From Pseudoalteromonas piscicida (GTDB lineage Bacteria; Pseudomonadota; Gammaproteobacteria; Enterobacterales; Alteromonadaceae), in contig NZ_CP011924.1 of assembly GCF_000238315.3 (NCBI RefSeq), forward strand, positions 455,501 through 519,500: a stretch of DNA of 64,000 nucleotides, in the 5' to 3' direction. Position numbers and translations under genes: made by a program. The notes beneath the pieces were generated by a model, which ran no database searches, was not told the DNA's origin, and saw only the letters and a program-made list of their open reading frames with translations. Positions within the stretch are counted from its first letter, which is position 1. Every line of letters begins with the position of its first letter. Below, one piece after another: positions 16,766-24,845 of this stretch.

Positions 16766-17473
16766 TTACTGGCTCACATCGCTGTGTAGTGCTTTAAGAT
16801 AGTGTGCAAATACCTGTTCAAAATCAGCATCGACTTCGGACGGGATCTTCTGCCTGCTTAATGGCGTTTGCGGGTCTACCGTAAAGTGGCTCGAAGTGTC
16901 GTCGAGATAAAGTGCAAACTGCGAGAGCAGCTCACACTCCATGTTATACGCCCTGTCACAGACCTCTTTGTAGGTGTCTGATGCTATAACCGGCACTGTC
17001 ATTTTTTTAATCACGGTGCCTGCATCAGTGTGTTTATCAATTTTATGCAGAGTAATACCGATTGGCTGCCGTCTGACAATGGCCCATTTAAACGAGTCTA
17101 AGCCTCTGTTTTCCGGGATCAGACCCGGATGACAGTTAAAAATAGTATTACCTTCAATAAAGTGCTGCGGGATGATTTTTGCGATGGCTGTGACAAAATA
17201 ATCAGGTTTGTTTGCCAGCGTATTCAGACGCTCTGACGAAGCTGCACCCCAGCAATTCATAGCGTGGTAGTGAACGCCACAGGTATGGCAAAAGGCCTCT
17301 ACATCTAGCTCTATGAGTTGAAATGGCCGCTCCTCAAAAGGGCGCGGCTGACTTGGGCGGTATGAAAAAGGAAAAGCAAATAGCGAGATTTCATACCCCA
17401 TAGTCAAAAATTTTTGCATCAACTGATAGGTCATTAAGTGACCTGTTTGATAGGTGAAAATACCAACGTGCAT
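16766..17473 (-). CDS. Formyltransferase-family protein
   Basis: This has the 10-formyltetrahydrofolate-dependent formyltransferase fold with the catalytic signature FNCHPGLIPENRGLDSF and downstream ITLHKIDKHTDAGTVI. In this family, including ArnA, WlaRD-type sugar N-formyltransferases and Fmt, the Asn, His and Asp of these motifs are catalytic. From the ATG at 17473 it has 235 residues (MHVGIFTYQTGHLMTY). The open frame reaches 17503 but would overlap the upstream methyltransferase gene, while this ATG leaves a 7-base gap with a GAGTGAG-type site. In this cluster it most likely N-formylates an aminosugar supplied by the DegT aminotransferase, a guess from context. Confidence 0.8.
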   Translation of the reverse strand: MHVGIFTYQTGHLMTYQLMQKFLTMGYEISLFAFPFSYRPSQPRPFEERPFQLIELDVEAFCHTCGVHYHAMNCWGAASSERLNTLANKPDYFVTAIAKIIPQHFIEGNTIFNCHPGLIPENRGLDSFKWAIVRRQPIGITLHKIDKHTDAGTVIKKMTVPVIASDTYKEVCDRAYNMECELLSQFALYLDDTSSHFTVDPQTPLSRQKIPSEVDADFEQVFAHYLKALHSDVSQ

Positions 17474-17480
17474 AACCAAC

Positions 17481-18203
17481 TCACTCTTTCTTGGGTGCCA
17501 CACACAGCATGATCAGGTACTGGCACATTGGGAAGAAGCCGGTGTGAACCACTTCATCGTTCATCCCAAAGGGATAGACATTGTGAAAATACTGTTCACA
17601 AAATACCTTAAGATCCGCGCCTGACATACAGTTTATATGACCCTCTTTAGATGCCTTTGAGGCATACTTCTGTGACTCTAGCGAGGGGATCCCCAAGATT
17701 AAAGTACCCTGAGGAGTCATTGAAGCAACAATGTTTTCCATGAACAAACCAGCTTGTTGGGGATCTATGTGCTCGAATACATCCATCGTAAATACACCGT
17801 CAAATGTGCCTTCAACCGGACCACCAATAATGTCGTGCCCCTGAAAAGTCACATTGTCCAGATTTTTCCCCATATATTTCTGTGCATCTTGAATATGTGG
17901 CTTGTAAAAGTCCACGGATGTGAGCTTTTTCACAGTCTGAGAAACGATCAAAGATCCCATCCCTTCCTGACAACCAATTTCAAGTACATTATCGAAGTCT
18001 GCAAACATTTTAGAAACAAATTTATGGCGAGACATCAAGAAGCTAAAGCGCTTTGGGTCTTGTAAAATCCCCTGGCTGTTATAAGGACCGAGTGTCAGCA
18101 GATCCTGTTCTTCGATGTCAACGTTCTCATCCTGTTTTAGCCAGGTCTCTTTGGCCGTCTGAGATGAGCCGGTGCCAAAAAATGTCTTATCTTGTTTGTT
18201 CAT
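17481..18203 (-). CDS. Class I SAM-dependent methyltransferase
   Basis: The 240-residue protein has a Methyltransf_23-like core. Motif I is VLEIGCQEGMGSLIVSQ (about residues 73-89), the acidic ribose-binding position is in LTSVDFYKPHI, and motif II lies in GVFTMDVFEHI, followed by GTLILGIPSLESQKYAS. The first ~50 residues (FFGTGSSQTAKETWLKQDENV) are an extension. Methyltransferases with this form are common in O-antigen and exopolysaccharide clusters and often act on sugars. It lies 23 bases after the dehydrogenase gene and 7 bases before the formyltransferase gene. The acceptor is unknown. Confidence 0.82.
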   Translation of the reverse strand: MNKQDKTFFGTGSSQTAKETWLKQDENVDIEEQDLLTLGPYNSQGILQDPKRFSFLMSRHKFVSKMFADFDNVLEIGCQEGMGSLIVSQTVKKLTSVDFYKPHIQDAQKYMGKNLDNVTFQGHDIIGGPVEGTFDGVFTMDVFEHIDPQQAGLFMENIVASMTPQGTLILGIPSLESQKYASKASKEGHINCMSGADLKVFCEQYFHNVYPFGMNDEVVHTGFFPMCQYLIMLCVAPKKE

Positions 18204-18226
18204 ATTTTTTCCTTGTTACATCGTTT

Positions 18227-19261
18227 CTATTCCATCCTAATTACTTCTCGGATAATTTTTTTGTTTGCGAGGTCGTCCAAAGCGTCGTTGATCTGGTCGA
18301 GCTCATAAGTTTTACTGATCAAAGAGTGCAGATCCAGCTTATTTTGTTTGAATAATTCGACAAAGATAGGAATGTCTTTGTCTGGCTGACTTCCGCCTCC
18401 CCAGCTGCCGCGAAGAGATTTGCCACGGTGGAAGGCATGGGGTTCCAGCTGGATCTTGAGTTCACTGCTAGGGTGAGAGGCAAAGATGCACTGACCGCCT
18501 CCATCTCTCACAGATTCAAAAGCTTGCTCTATGGTGGTTGTGGTTCCGCCGGCTTCCAGGCTATAGTCAACGCCGAGGCCCTCTGTGATGTCATAGATGG
18601 CACTGACAGGATCTGAATCGTTGGCATTGATGGTGTGCGTGGCACCCAGCTGCCTGGCGATGGCGAGTTTCTCGTCGCTAACGTCAACAGCGATTAACTT
18701 TGTTGGATTACTCAGCTTTGCGGCGAGCAGCGCGCTCATGCCGATCCCGCCAAGTCCAAAAATGGCCAGAGTTTTTTCTGTCTCAGGCTTCAGCTCGTTG
18801 AACACCAGGCCAAGCCCTGTGGGCAAGGCGCAGCCAAGTAGTATGGCGAGCTTGTCCGGAAAGCCTTCAGGCAGCTTCACAACCCGGTTTTCAGCCACTA
18901 TGGTTTGATCGCACAGCGTCGTCGCGCTCCCCGAGTTAATGAGGTATCCGTCATGTGGATATTTTCCGCCCGGAGCATCCTGACCTTCACCTTTGATCCA
19001 GCCTATTACGACTTTGTCGCCGACCTGTACTTTGGTGACGCCGTCACCCACCGCCTCGACAATACCAACACCTTCATATCCAAGCAGGTGGGGCAGATAT
19101 TTGTCTTCACCACGACCACCATTGACTTCCATCAACTGGGAGTGGCACAAGCCGCTGTAGAGAATTTTGACCTGCACCTGGCCTGTGATAAGCGCCGGCA
19201 GTTGAATGTTGTCAACTATCTTAAGAGGCTGACCTGTTTCAAATAGTACTGCTGCTTTCAT
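18227..19261 (-). CDS. Zinc-type alcohol dehydrogenase of the MDR superfamily
   Basis: The 344-residue protein has the MDR layout. The N-terminal GroES-like domain has the catalytic zinc motif SGLCHSQLME (Cys near residue 38), then LLGYEGVGIVEAVGDGVTKVQVGDKV. The Rossmann domain has AIFGLGGIGMSALLAAKL near residue 166. The usual four-cysteine structural-zinc lobe is missing: the segment there reads GWIKGEGQDAPGGKYPHDGYLIN. This fits sugar- or polyol-acting MDR enzymes without structural zinc. One base separates it from the kinase-like gene. It may interconvert an alcohol and a ketone on a cyclitol or sugar intermediate. The substrate is not assignable. Confidence 0.85.
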   Translation of the reverse strand: MKAAVLFETGQPLKIVDNIQLPALITGQVQVKILYSGLCHSQLMEVNGGRGEDKYLPHLLGYEGVGIVEAVGDGVTKVQVGDKVVIGWIKGEGQDAPGGKYPHDGYLINSGSATTLCDQTIVAENRVVKLPEGFPDKLAILLGCALPTGLGLVFNELKPETEKTLAIFGLGGIGMSALLAAKLSNPTKLIAVDVSDEKLAIARQLGATHTINANDSDPVSAIYDITEGLGVDYSLEAGGTTTTIEQAFESVRDGGGQCIFASHPSSELKIQLEPHAFHRGKSLRGSWGGGSQPDKDIPIFVELFKQNKLDLHSLISKTYELDQINDALDDLANKKIIREVIRME

Positions 19262-19262
19262 T

Positions 19263-20267
19263 CTAGTTGTCTCTTAATTGGGTTTGTAACGTATGCATTT
19301 TAACGTTAATTTGAGCAAAGTAGCGTTGACTCTTGTCAAGTTGCTGCGCCTGCATGTGCTGTAATTTTGCATTTCTTTCTTCTAAGCAAGAAATGTTCCA
19401 GGAAAACAGTCTCCTGGCCTGAACATCAGGTAAAAACTCGTTGAGCATGATTAAGCACCACTTGAGCAGCGTGAGCTCAAAGACGCACTTTAGAGTGTTC
19501 CCAGCGGATGCTTGTGCTGCAAATAGTGGCGAGCGTAAAAACAGTGGTAAGTAAGACAGTGGCACGGGCACAGCTGGCTGGGCAAAAAAGTCGCATAGCA
19601 GCTTCCAGGCACTGTCATTTCCAGCATATTCGAAATCAATAAAATACACGTCATCGCGATATTTCAGTGCGTTATGAAAGCCAAAGTCAGAGGGGGAGAC
19701 CACGTCGTTTGGACAGGGCTGTTGCCAGTCTATACCGGGCGTTGTGCTGATAACTCTGGTGCGAAGTTCTATCGCCGTCAGCAGAGTATTGAGTTCAACG
19801 TTGTCACGCAGAGATTCGAATCGTGAAAGACGCCGTGTGACTAATTGAATAAAGTCTTCCAGTTTAGCCGGGCTATCCGCAGCCGTATTGAGCGCCGTGC
19901 GCTCAACCTGATGACTGTTGATGGCTGCAATGAAATTGCATGCTGCACTGACATCCTGTGCTCTCACTGTGTCAAAGGTGTGGCCGTCAATAAACTCGTA
20001 TATGGCAGACAGGGTGTTAGAACAATAACTGATAGGCCTGGCTATATTTGAGATACCGGCCTTGTGTAGCTGCTGACTAAACTGAAATTCATTGTAAAGC
20101 TTGTCGAATGCCCGTGCGCCTGGCGCAAAGCATTTCAGAAAATAGGCGTTGTTATCCGAAAAGAGCTTATGCCCCTGATTATTTGCGCCCTGCGGCAAGC
20201 TGGAACTGCGCCAGTGGGTTTGTCCCAGAGTAGATGAGATAAAGTCTGTTAATTCAGCAGAGAACAT
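19263..20267 (-). CDS. Aminoglycoside-phosphotransferase / choline-kinase-like protein
   Basis: From the ATG at 20267 the product has 334 residues (MFSAELTDFISSTLG). The frame is open to 20354, but that part lies inside the HAD gene. The fold is that of small-molecule kinases: a lysine in NAYFLKCFAPGARAFDKLYNEF, hinge-like AIYEFIDGHTF, a catalytic loop SPSDFGFHNALKYRDDVYFIDFEYAG where the SDxxxHN order replaces the usual HxDxxxxN, and IDFEYAG as metal-binding Asp. Similar proteins occur in capsule and teichoic-acid clusters, phosphorylating sugars or choline-like groups. It overlaps the HAD gene by 19 bases, which may pair a phosphorylation and a dephosphorylation step. Confidence 0.72.
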   Translation of the reverse strand: MFSAELTDFISSTLGQTHWRSSSLPQGANNQGHKLFSDNNAYFLKCFAPGARAFDKLYNEFQFSQQLHKAGISNIARPISYCSNTLSAIYEFIDGHTFDTVRAQDVSAACNFIAAINSHQVERTALNTAADSPAKLEDFIQLVTRRLSRFESLRDNVELNTLLTAIELRTRVISTTPGIDWQQPCPNDVVSPSDFGFHNALKYRDDVYFIDFEYAGNDSAWKLLCDFFAQPAVPVPLSYLPLFLRSPLFAAQASAGNTLKCVFELTLLKWCLIMLNEFLPDVQARRLFSWNISCLEERNAKLQHMQAQQLDKSQRYFAQINVKMHTLQTQLRDN

Positions 20268-20857
20268 AGCCAGGCATCCAATGCTTGCCAATGGTTGATT
20301 TGCGGGCCGCTGAACCCCTGAAGTGCGTTGGGTGCGAACAATACCCCATGACACTGTGCAGGAAAATCACTGTGCGTCAGAATATCTGGCAGATCATCAA
20401 TAAACACGTCACACTTGAGCTGTGAGATACGCGCAACCTTTCGTACTTTGGTCTCGCTAAAAAAGACCAAATCAGAGTCAACAGGCGCATCGGCTGATCC
20501 GATAAAACCGTGGCTGAGGAGCCACTGTGTGGCTGCGTCATGAAAGTCAACACGCTCCCCAATAATCGGGTATTTAGTTTTATGCGACACGATGGCCAGT
20601 CTATGTCCTTGTGCATAAAGGCATTGCATTGCTGCTAGTGCACCTGGATAGGGGCGTGCCTGGGTGATTTCTTTCCCGTAGACGATACCCTGTAGCTCGG
20701 TCCATTTGGCTTCGTTGTCCTGGTCAATAAAATACTGTTTAACTTCATTTTTGCTTTGACCGACCGTCTCTGGTAGCCAGCCAAGCGCACAACCGACGCG
20801 ATAAAATACGCCGGTGTAGTCGGCAATGGTGTTATCAAAATCTATGCCTATGATCAC
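20249..20857 (-). CDS. HAD-superfamily hydrolase
   Basis: The 202-residue protein opens with MIIGIDFDNTIADY, the HAD motif I with nucleophile Asp6 and acid/base Asp8. Motif II is in LAIVSHKTKYP (Ser/Thr position), followed by the conserved lysine in ETKVRKVARI and motif IV in CDVFIDDLPDIL. A helical cap lies between motifs I and II (TDxxxxxxALGWLPETV region). The family removes phosphate from sugars and related metabolites. The start overlaps the transketolase subunit stop by ATGA, and the kinase-like gene starts inside its 3' end. Its substrate is likely a phosphorylated intermediate of this cluster. Confidence 0.82.
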   Translation of the reverse strand: MIIGIDFDNTIADYTGVFYRVGCALGWLPETVGQSKNEVKQYFIDQDNEAKWTELQGIVYGKEITQARPYPGALAAMQCLYAQGHRLAIVSHKTKYPIIGERVDFHDAATQWLLSHGFIGSADAPVDSDLVFFSETKVRKVARISQLKCDVFIDDLPDILTHSDFPAQCHGVLFAPNALQGFSGPQINHWQALDAWLCSLLN

Positions 20858-21774
20858 ACCACACCTCGCTCTGATAAGGTGCTCATAATATCAGGCACAG
20901 TCAGACCCGCTTTGGCTCTTGCATCTGCGGTGGAATGCACCTGATCGATAAAGCGGTCCGGGATCCCGAAACGGTGCACCCGTGGCCAGTTTGCCTGTTC
21001 ACTAAAGTACTCCAGCACAGCGCTACCAAAGCCACCGCTGACATTGTGTTCTTCGAGTGTGATCACATGGTCAAAACGGGTTATCGCATCGTTTAAATAC
21101 GCTTGGTCGAGCGGTTTTACGGTGTGGAAACTCACCAGTTCTGGCGATAATCCGCGCTCCGTCAGTTCGCTTACTAATGCTTGTGCAAGAGGCATAATGG
21201 TACCAGTACTCAGCACGGCAATGCGCTCACCTGGTTGCATCACATGCACCTTGCCAAAGGTAAGGGCAGGGTTTCCTTCGTGGACTGCCGGCTCGTTTTT
21301 CTTACCAATTCTGAAGTAGCAAGGAGCGTTAAGCTCTATCAGCTGTGGCATCAGTTGCTCAAGCTCGTATGCGTCAGCCGGGCAGACCACGTGCATATTT
21401 GGCAGTGCGCGCATCAGCGCAATATCTTCGAATGAGTGATGAGTGGGACCCAGGTTAGCGTAAGATAAGCCAGAGCCGGTGCCGACGATGACCACAGGCT
21501 GATTCTGATAAGCGATATCAATTTTGATCTGTTCAAAGTTACGTGACGTGGTAAACGGGGTGATAGTATAAATAAAGGGCTTATGGCCCATCATGGCGCT
21601 ACCAGCGGCCATAGAGGCCATATTCGCTTCCGCAATTCCCGCGTTGATAGCGCGCTCTTCGGCAAACTCCTTTAAGGGGTTAAACAACCGGTTACCTATA
21701 TCTGCGTAAAAGAGCAACAGTGATTCGTCGTCTTTAGCAAGCTCAGTCAGGACTCGTGCAAATGCGTTTCTCAT
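20854..21774 (-). CDS. Transketolase C-terminal subunit (TktB/DXS-like, split)
   Basis: The 306-residue protein corresponds to the pyrimidine-binding and C-terminal domains of transketolase. It shows INAGIAEANMASMAAGSAMMGHKPFIYT, whose Glu activates the thiamine ring, followed by GTGSGLSYANLGPTHHSFEDIALMRALPNM and a transketolase_C domain (VITLEEHNVSGGFGSAV). The partner with the diphosphate-binding domain is the next gene, which it overlaps by four bases. Split transketolases in sugar clusters transfer two-carbon ketol units. Here they could extend or branch a sugar, or supply a sedoheptulose-type precursor to the SIS isomerase. This is a pathway guess from context. Confidence 0.88.
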   Translation of the reverse strand: MRNAFARVLTELAKDDESLLLFYADIGNRLFNPLKEFAEERAINAGIAEANMASMAAGSAMMGHKPFIYTITPFTTSRNFEQIKIDIAYQNQPVVIVGTGSGLSYANLGPTHHSFEDIALMRALPNMHVVCPADAYELEQLMPQLIELNAPCYFRIGKKNEPAVHEGNPALTFGKVHVMQPGERIAVLSTGTIMPLAQALVSELTERGLSPELVSFHTVKPLDQAYLNDAITRFDHVITLEEHNVSGGFGSAVLEYFSEQANWPRVHRFGIPDRFIDQVHSTADARAKAGLTVPDIMSTLSERGVV

Positions 21775-22574
21775 GATATTCCCAGCTCCTGTTTTGCCTG
21801 AGCAACTTCTTCTTCAGTCGGAATGCGGTAGTGCCAGTTGTTGTCGTTTTCCATAAATGACACGCCTTTACCTTTAACCGTATCGGCCACAATGCACACA
21901 GGTTGTTGGATGGATTTTGCGGCTTCCAAAGCTTGTTCCAGCGCACCAAGATCATGACCATCGACGCGCATTGTATGCCAGCCGAAGGCACGCCATTTCT
22001 CTTCAAGCGGCTCCAGATGCATAATCTCGGTACTTTCACCTGTACCTTGTAATTTGTTAAAGTCGACAATGGCAACCAGGTTACTTAAGCGCTTACCGGC
22101 TGCAAACATCGCAGCCTCCCAGACTGTCCCTTCATTGATCTCTCCGTCGCCCATGAGCACGTAAAAGCGGTTCTTAGCGCCTTGTAACTGTTTGCTCAGT
22201 GCCATGCCGGTTGCTAACGATAAAGCATGGCCCAGAGATCCTGAAACCGTCTCCATGCCTGCTGGGGCGTGTATTCCCGGGTGCTCTTCAAACTGGCTGC
22301 CAGTCTGACCATGCTCGTACAGTGCCGTTGGAGAAAAGTAATCACGGTAGGCAAGGGTTGTGTACAGCGCGCTGGCGGCATGTCCTTTACCCAACAAAAA
22401 GTAATCACGCTCAGGATTAGCGGGGTTGTTGGGCGTGATATGCATCGTGCGCCAATACAACACGGTCAGAATATCAACACAGGACAAACAACTGCCCAGG
22501 TGTGGTGTTTTAGTCTGGCTGGATACGTCACACAAAGTGTAACGGATCTGCGCTGCGATGGAGTTCAAAGTCAT
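21771..22574 (-). CDS. Transketolase N-terminal subunit (thiamine diphosphate-binding, split)
   Basis: From the ATG at 22574 the product has 267 residues (MTLNSIAAQIRYTL). The frame is open to 22652, but that overlaps the methyltransferase gene, while this start leaves 7 bases between them. It has GKGHAASALYTTLAY, SGSLGHALSLATGMAL and the thiamine diphosphate motif GDGEINEGTVWEAAMFAAGKRLSNLVAIVDFN in broken form (GDG near residue 140, then N about 30 residues later). This is the N-terminal transketolase domain. Its partner C-terminal subunit follows with a four-base overlap. Together they should form an alpha2beta2-type enzyme in the cytoplasm. Confidence 0.88.
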   Translation of the reverse strand: MTLNSIAAQIRYTLCDVSSQTKTPHLGSCLSCVDILTVLYWRTMHITPNNPANPERDYFLLGKGHAASALYTTLAYRDYFSPTALYEHGQTGSQFEEHPGIHAPAGMETVSGSLGHALSLATGMALSKQLQGAKNRFYVLMGDGEINEGTVWEAAMFAAGKRLSNLVAIVDFNKLQGTGESTEIMHLEPLEEKWRAFGWHTMRVDGHDLGALEQALEAAKSIQQPVCIVADTVKGKGVSFMENDNNWHYRIPTEEEVAQAKQELGIS

Positions 22575-22581
22575 AATACGC

Positions 22582-23244
22582 CTACGGAATAAACCAATAA
22601 AAATCGCCAGTGTAACCGTTATCACGGAAAAACTGTTTCCAGTCATCCACATGCATAATGGTCTTGGCTGTCAGTGCCCACTCCATCATGCGTTCTTTTT
22701 CTTCATCGTTACGGTAGGCATCGACGGTAATAAAAGATTTGCCACGACTGACGCGCTCGATTTCACGCAGTGCCATGGCACATTCATTTTCTTCCAGGTT
22801 GTGAATGGTGTTGATTGACATCACCACATCAAAGCTGTTGTCTTCATAGGGCAGCGCCTTGGCATTGCCTAAAGTCAATAGCTCCTTGACTTCTTCTTTG
22901 GCATTTTCCAGGGCATATCGAGAAATATCCAGTCCGCGCAATGTCATACCCGGGATCATCTGCTGCAGGTCGTACAGCATAAAGCCTTTTGCACATCCAA
23001 CATCCAGCAGGCTAGAACTTTCATTAAGGCCGAAGTGTGCCTTCAGGTCCGGTACAACAGGCTGCCAAAAACGCGGAAAGTAACTAAAGCCACCGTAACC
23101 ATAGGTACGGTCACCATCAAAAAAGTCTTTGCCATATTGCCTGGCAATTTCGCGATCTGCTTCGGTGATCACGTTGGCACGGCCCTTAGTATCGCGCTTA
23201 GACTTAGGGTAATTTTTTAATAAATCGATTTCTTGTCCGAACAT
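22582..23244 (-). CDS. Class I SAM-dependent methyltransferase
   Basis: This is a Methyltransf_11-like protein with motif I SSLLDVGCAKGFMLYDLQQMI, the acidic residue in LRGLDISRYAL, NAKALPYEDNSFDVVMSINTIHNL (motif II region) and SFITVDAYRNDEEKERM. I chose the ATG at 23244 (MFGQEIDLLKNYPKS, 220 residues), because an earlier ATG at 23274 would overlap the epimerase gene by 23 bases. Both starts are possible. The first ~60 residues (RDTKGRANVITEADREIARQYGKDFFDG) are an N-terminal extension seen in methyltransferases of O-antigen clusters. The substrate is likely a sugar or an amine in this pathway. Confidence 0.82.
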   Translation of the reverse strand: MFGQEIDLLKNYPKSKRDTKGRANVITEADREIARQYGKDFFDGDRTYGYGGFSYFPRFWQPVVPDLKAHFGLNESSSLLDVGCAKGFMLYDLQQMIPGMTLRGLDISRYALENAKEEVKELLTLGNAKALPYEDNSFDVVMSINTIHNLEENECAMALREIERVSRGKSFITVDAYRNDEEKERMMEWALTAKTIMHVDDWKQFFRDNGYTGDFYWFIP

Positions 23245-23251
23245 AGGGAAC

Positions 23252-24241
23252 TCACGCTTTATGAATGTAGTCATGGGGTAATGTACTTAGTTCGCTCTGG
23301 TACTGTTTGACCCAGGCAATGGTACGCTCCAGGCCGTTTTCCAGAGAGACTTGATCCTGCCAGTTCAGTTCTGAGCGGACTTTGTTGCTGTCAAGCAGGT
23401 AGGCTGCGTCTTTGCCGAGGCGATCCTCGGTGACGGCACAGACCTGTTCAAAAGGCACTTGCAGCATATCGCAGATCAGCTCAACCAAGGCGCGAATGGT
23501 GATCATGCGTTCGGTTGAGATATGATACGTCTCACCCAATGTGCCTTGTGTGCCAATCTTCAGTGTCGCGTCTGACACGTCATCGATATGGATAAACGAG
23601 CGGGTTGAATGACCACCGCCATGCAGAGGTAATACCTTACCGAGCAGCGCAAACAAAATGGTTCTGGGGATGATGCGATAGAGCTGCTGACCTTCACCAT
23701 ACACATTCGCTGCGCGGGTAAATAACACTGGGAATTTGTAGACATCAAAAAAGGTATGCAAGCTCATGTCTGCCGCAGCACGCGATACCGCATAAGGGGT
23801 GCTGGGCTGGTAGTTATTATGCTCTTTCACCAGACCTTCGCAGCTGCCGTACACTTCTGGTGTAGAGATATGTACGTATTTGTCCAGGTGATCCAGGTCT
23901 TTTAACTGATTGTGCAGTTTGATGGTTGACACCGCATTGGTCATAAACCAGTGTTCCGGATATTGCCAGCTTTGTCCCACCATGCTCTGCGCCGCAAAGT
24001 TATAAACAGTACTGACCTTATGGCGTTTGATCAGGGCCATAATATCGTCCAGCTGGTGGTTGAGGTCGAACTGATGAAAATCAGGCTGGTTAGTCTGCCA
24101 TTTGTAGGGCAACAGAGCGGTGTGAGGTTCTGCTGAGCGACTGACTGCCAACACTGAATGTTCTTGTTTTAGTAAATGGGCGCAAAAAGAAGCGCCCGAA
24201 AAGGAGTTACTACCGAGTACAAGGATTGGCGCATTAGCCAT
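23252..24241 (-). CDS. NAD-dependent epimerase/dehydratase (extended SDR, dehydratase-like)
   Basis: The 329-residue protein has the extended-SDR nucleotide-binding loop LVLGSNSFSGASFCAHLL near the start and resembles dTDP-glucose and GDP-mannose 4,6-dehydratases (AAQSMVGQSWQYPEHW, ISTPEVYGSC, RAANVYGEGQQLYRIIPR). Two active-site positions differ from classical dehydratases. The STDE motif reads STPE at 126-129, and the YxxxK motif reads Y150-x3-R154. Loss of the catalytic Lys to Arg may be tolerated in this subfamily or may mark a changed reaction. It overlaps the SIS isomerase gene by 8 bases. It would act on a nucleotide-activated sugar. Confidence 0.82.
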   Translation of the reverse strand: MANAPILVLGSNSFSGASFCAHLLKQEHSVLAVSRSAEPHTALLPYKWQTNQPDFHQFDLNHQLDDIMALIKRHKVSTVYNFAAQSMVGQSWQYPEHWFMTNAVSTIKLHNQLKDLDHLDKYVHISTPEVYGSCEGLVKEHNNYQPSTPYAVSRAAADMSLHTFFDVYKFPVLFTRAANVYGEGQQLYRIIPRTILFALLGKVLPLHGGGHSTRSFIHIDDVSDATLKIGTQGTLGETYHISTERMITIRALVELICDMLQVPFEQVCAVTEDRLGKDAAYLLDSNKVRSELNWQDQVSLENGLERTIAWVKQYQSELSTLPHDYIHKA

Positions 24242-24845
24242 GATTGAGCTCCTGATAAAGGGCTTTCATTAGAATGTGTCCGATCACCACCTGGGTATCT
24301 TCAGAGATCTGCATATCCTGAATCGCAAAGTGAAATGCCTGGTTGAGCAATGGCTTGGCTTTGCCGCCATCAAATCCAAGAATTCCGACAGTGTGCATCC
24401 CCAAAGCCTGGGCTTGCTCAATGGCACGGATGATGTTGCCTGAATTGCCACTGCCAGACAGAACCAGCAACACATCCTGCGCGGATGCTTTCACTTTTAG
24501 CTGGTGAGCAAAAATGTTGTCGTAGCCGATGTCATTGCCAAGACAGGTCAACACTGAACTGTTTGCTGCCAGTGCTTCCACTTTCAGGGCATCGCCCTGA
24601 GGGTGAACACCAAATGTAAAGTCGTTTGCAAGGTGGATGGCATTGGCGGCCGAGCCACCGTTGCCACACAAATACAAGGTACCGCCGTTGGCTTTCATAT
24701 CCAGCAAAGTGCTGACCAGCTGTTTGACTGCATTACCGTCAAGATTGCTTAATACTTTGTGCAATGTCTCAACGTAGCTTTCAGTTAACGACACGATGGG
24801 GTCAATTGATGGTAACGGAGTGATGATACTTTGTTGCTTAGTCAT
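24234..24845 (-). CDS. SIS-domain sugar isomerase, GmhA-like (phosphoheptose isomerase type)
   Basis: From the ATG at 24845 the product has 203 residues (MTKQQSIITPLPS). It has the SIS sugar-phosphate signature LYLCGNGGSAANAIHLANDF and LVLSGSGNSGNIIRAIEQA, then ISEDTQVVIGHILMKAL, as in GmhA and DiaA. GmhA turns sedoheptulose 7-phosphate into D-glycero-D-manno-heptose 7-phosphate. Association with a PfkB/RfaE-type kinase, a cytidylyltransferase domain and an HddC-like nucleotidyltransferase in the same operon favours the heptose reading over DiaA. The start overlaps the upstream epimerase stop by ATGA. The internal ATG was chosen over the open frame to 24866 for that reason. Confidence 0.83.
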   Translation of the reverse strand: MTKQQSIITPLPSIDPIVSLTESYVETLHKVLSNLDGNAVKQLVSTLLDMKANGGTLYLCGNGGSAANAIHLANDFTFGVHPQGDALKVEALAANSSVLTCLGNDIGYDNIFAHQLKVKASAQDVLLVLSGSGNSGNIIRAIEQAQALGMHTVGILGFDGGKAKPLLNQAFHFAIQDMQISEDTQVVIGHILMKALYQELNHG

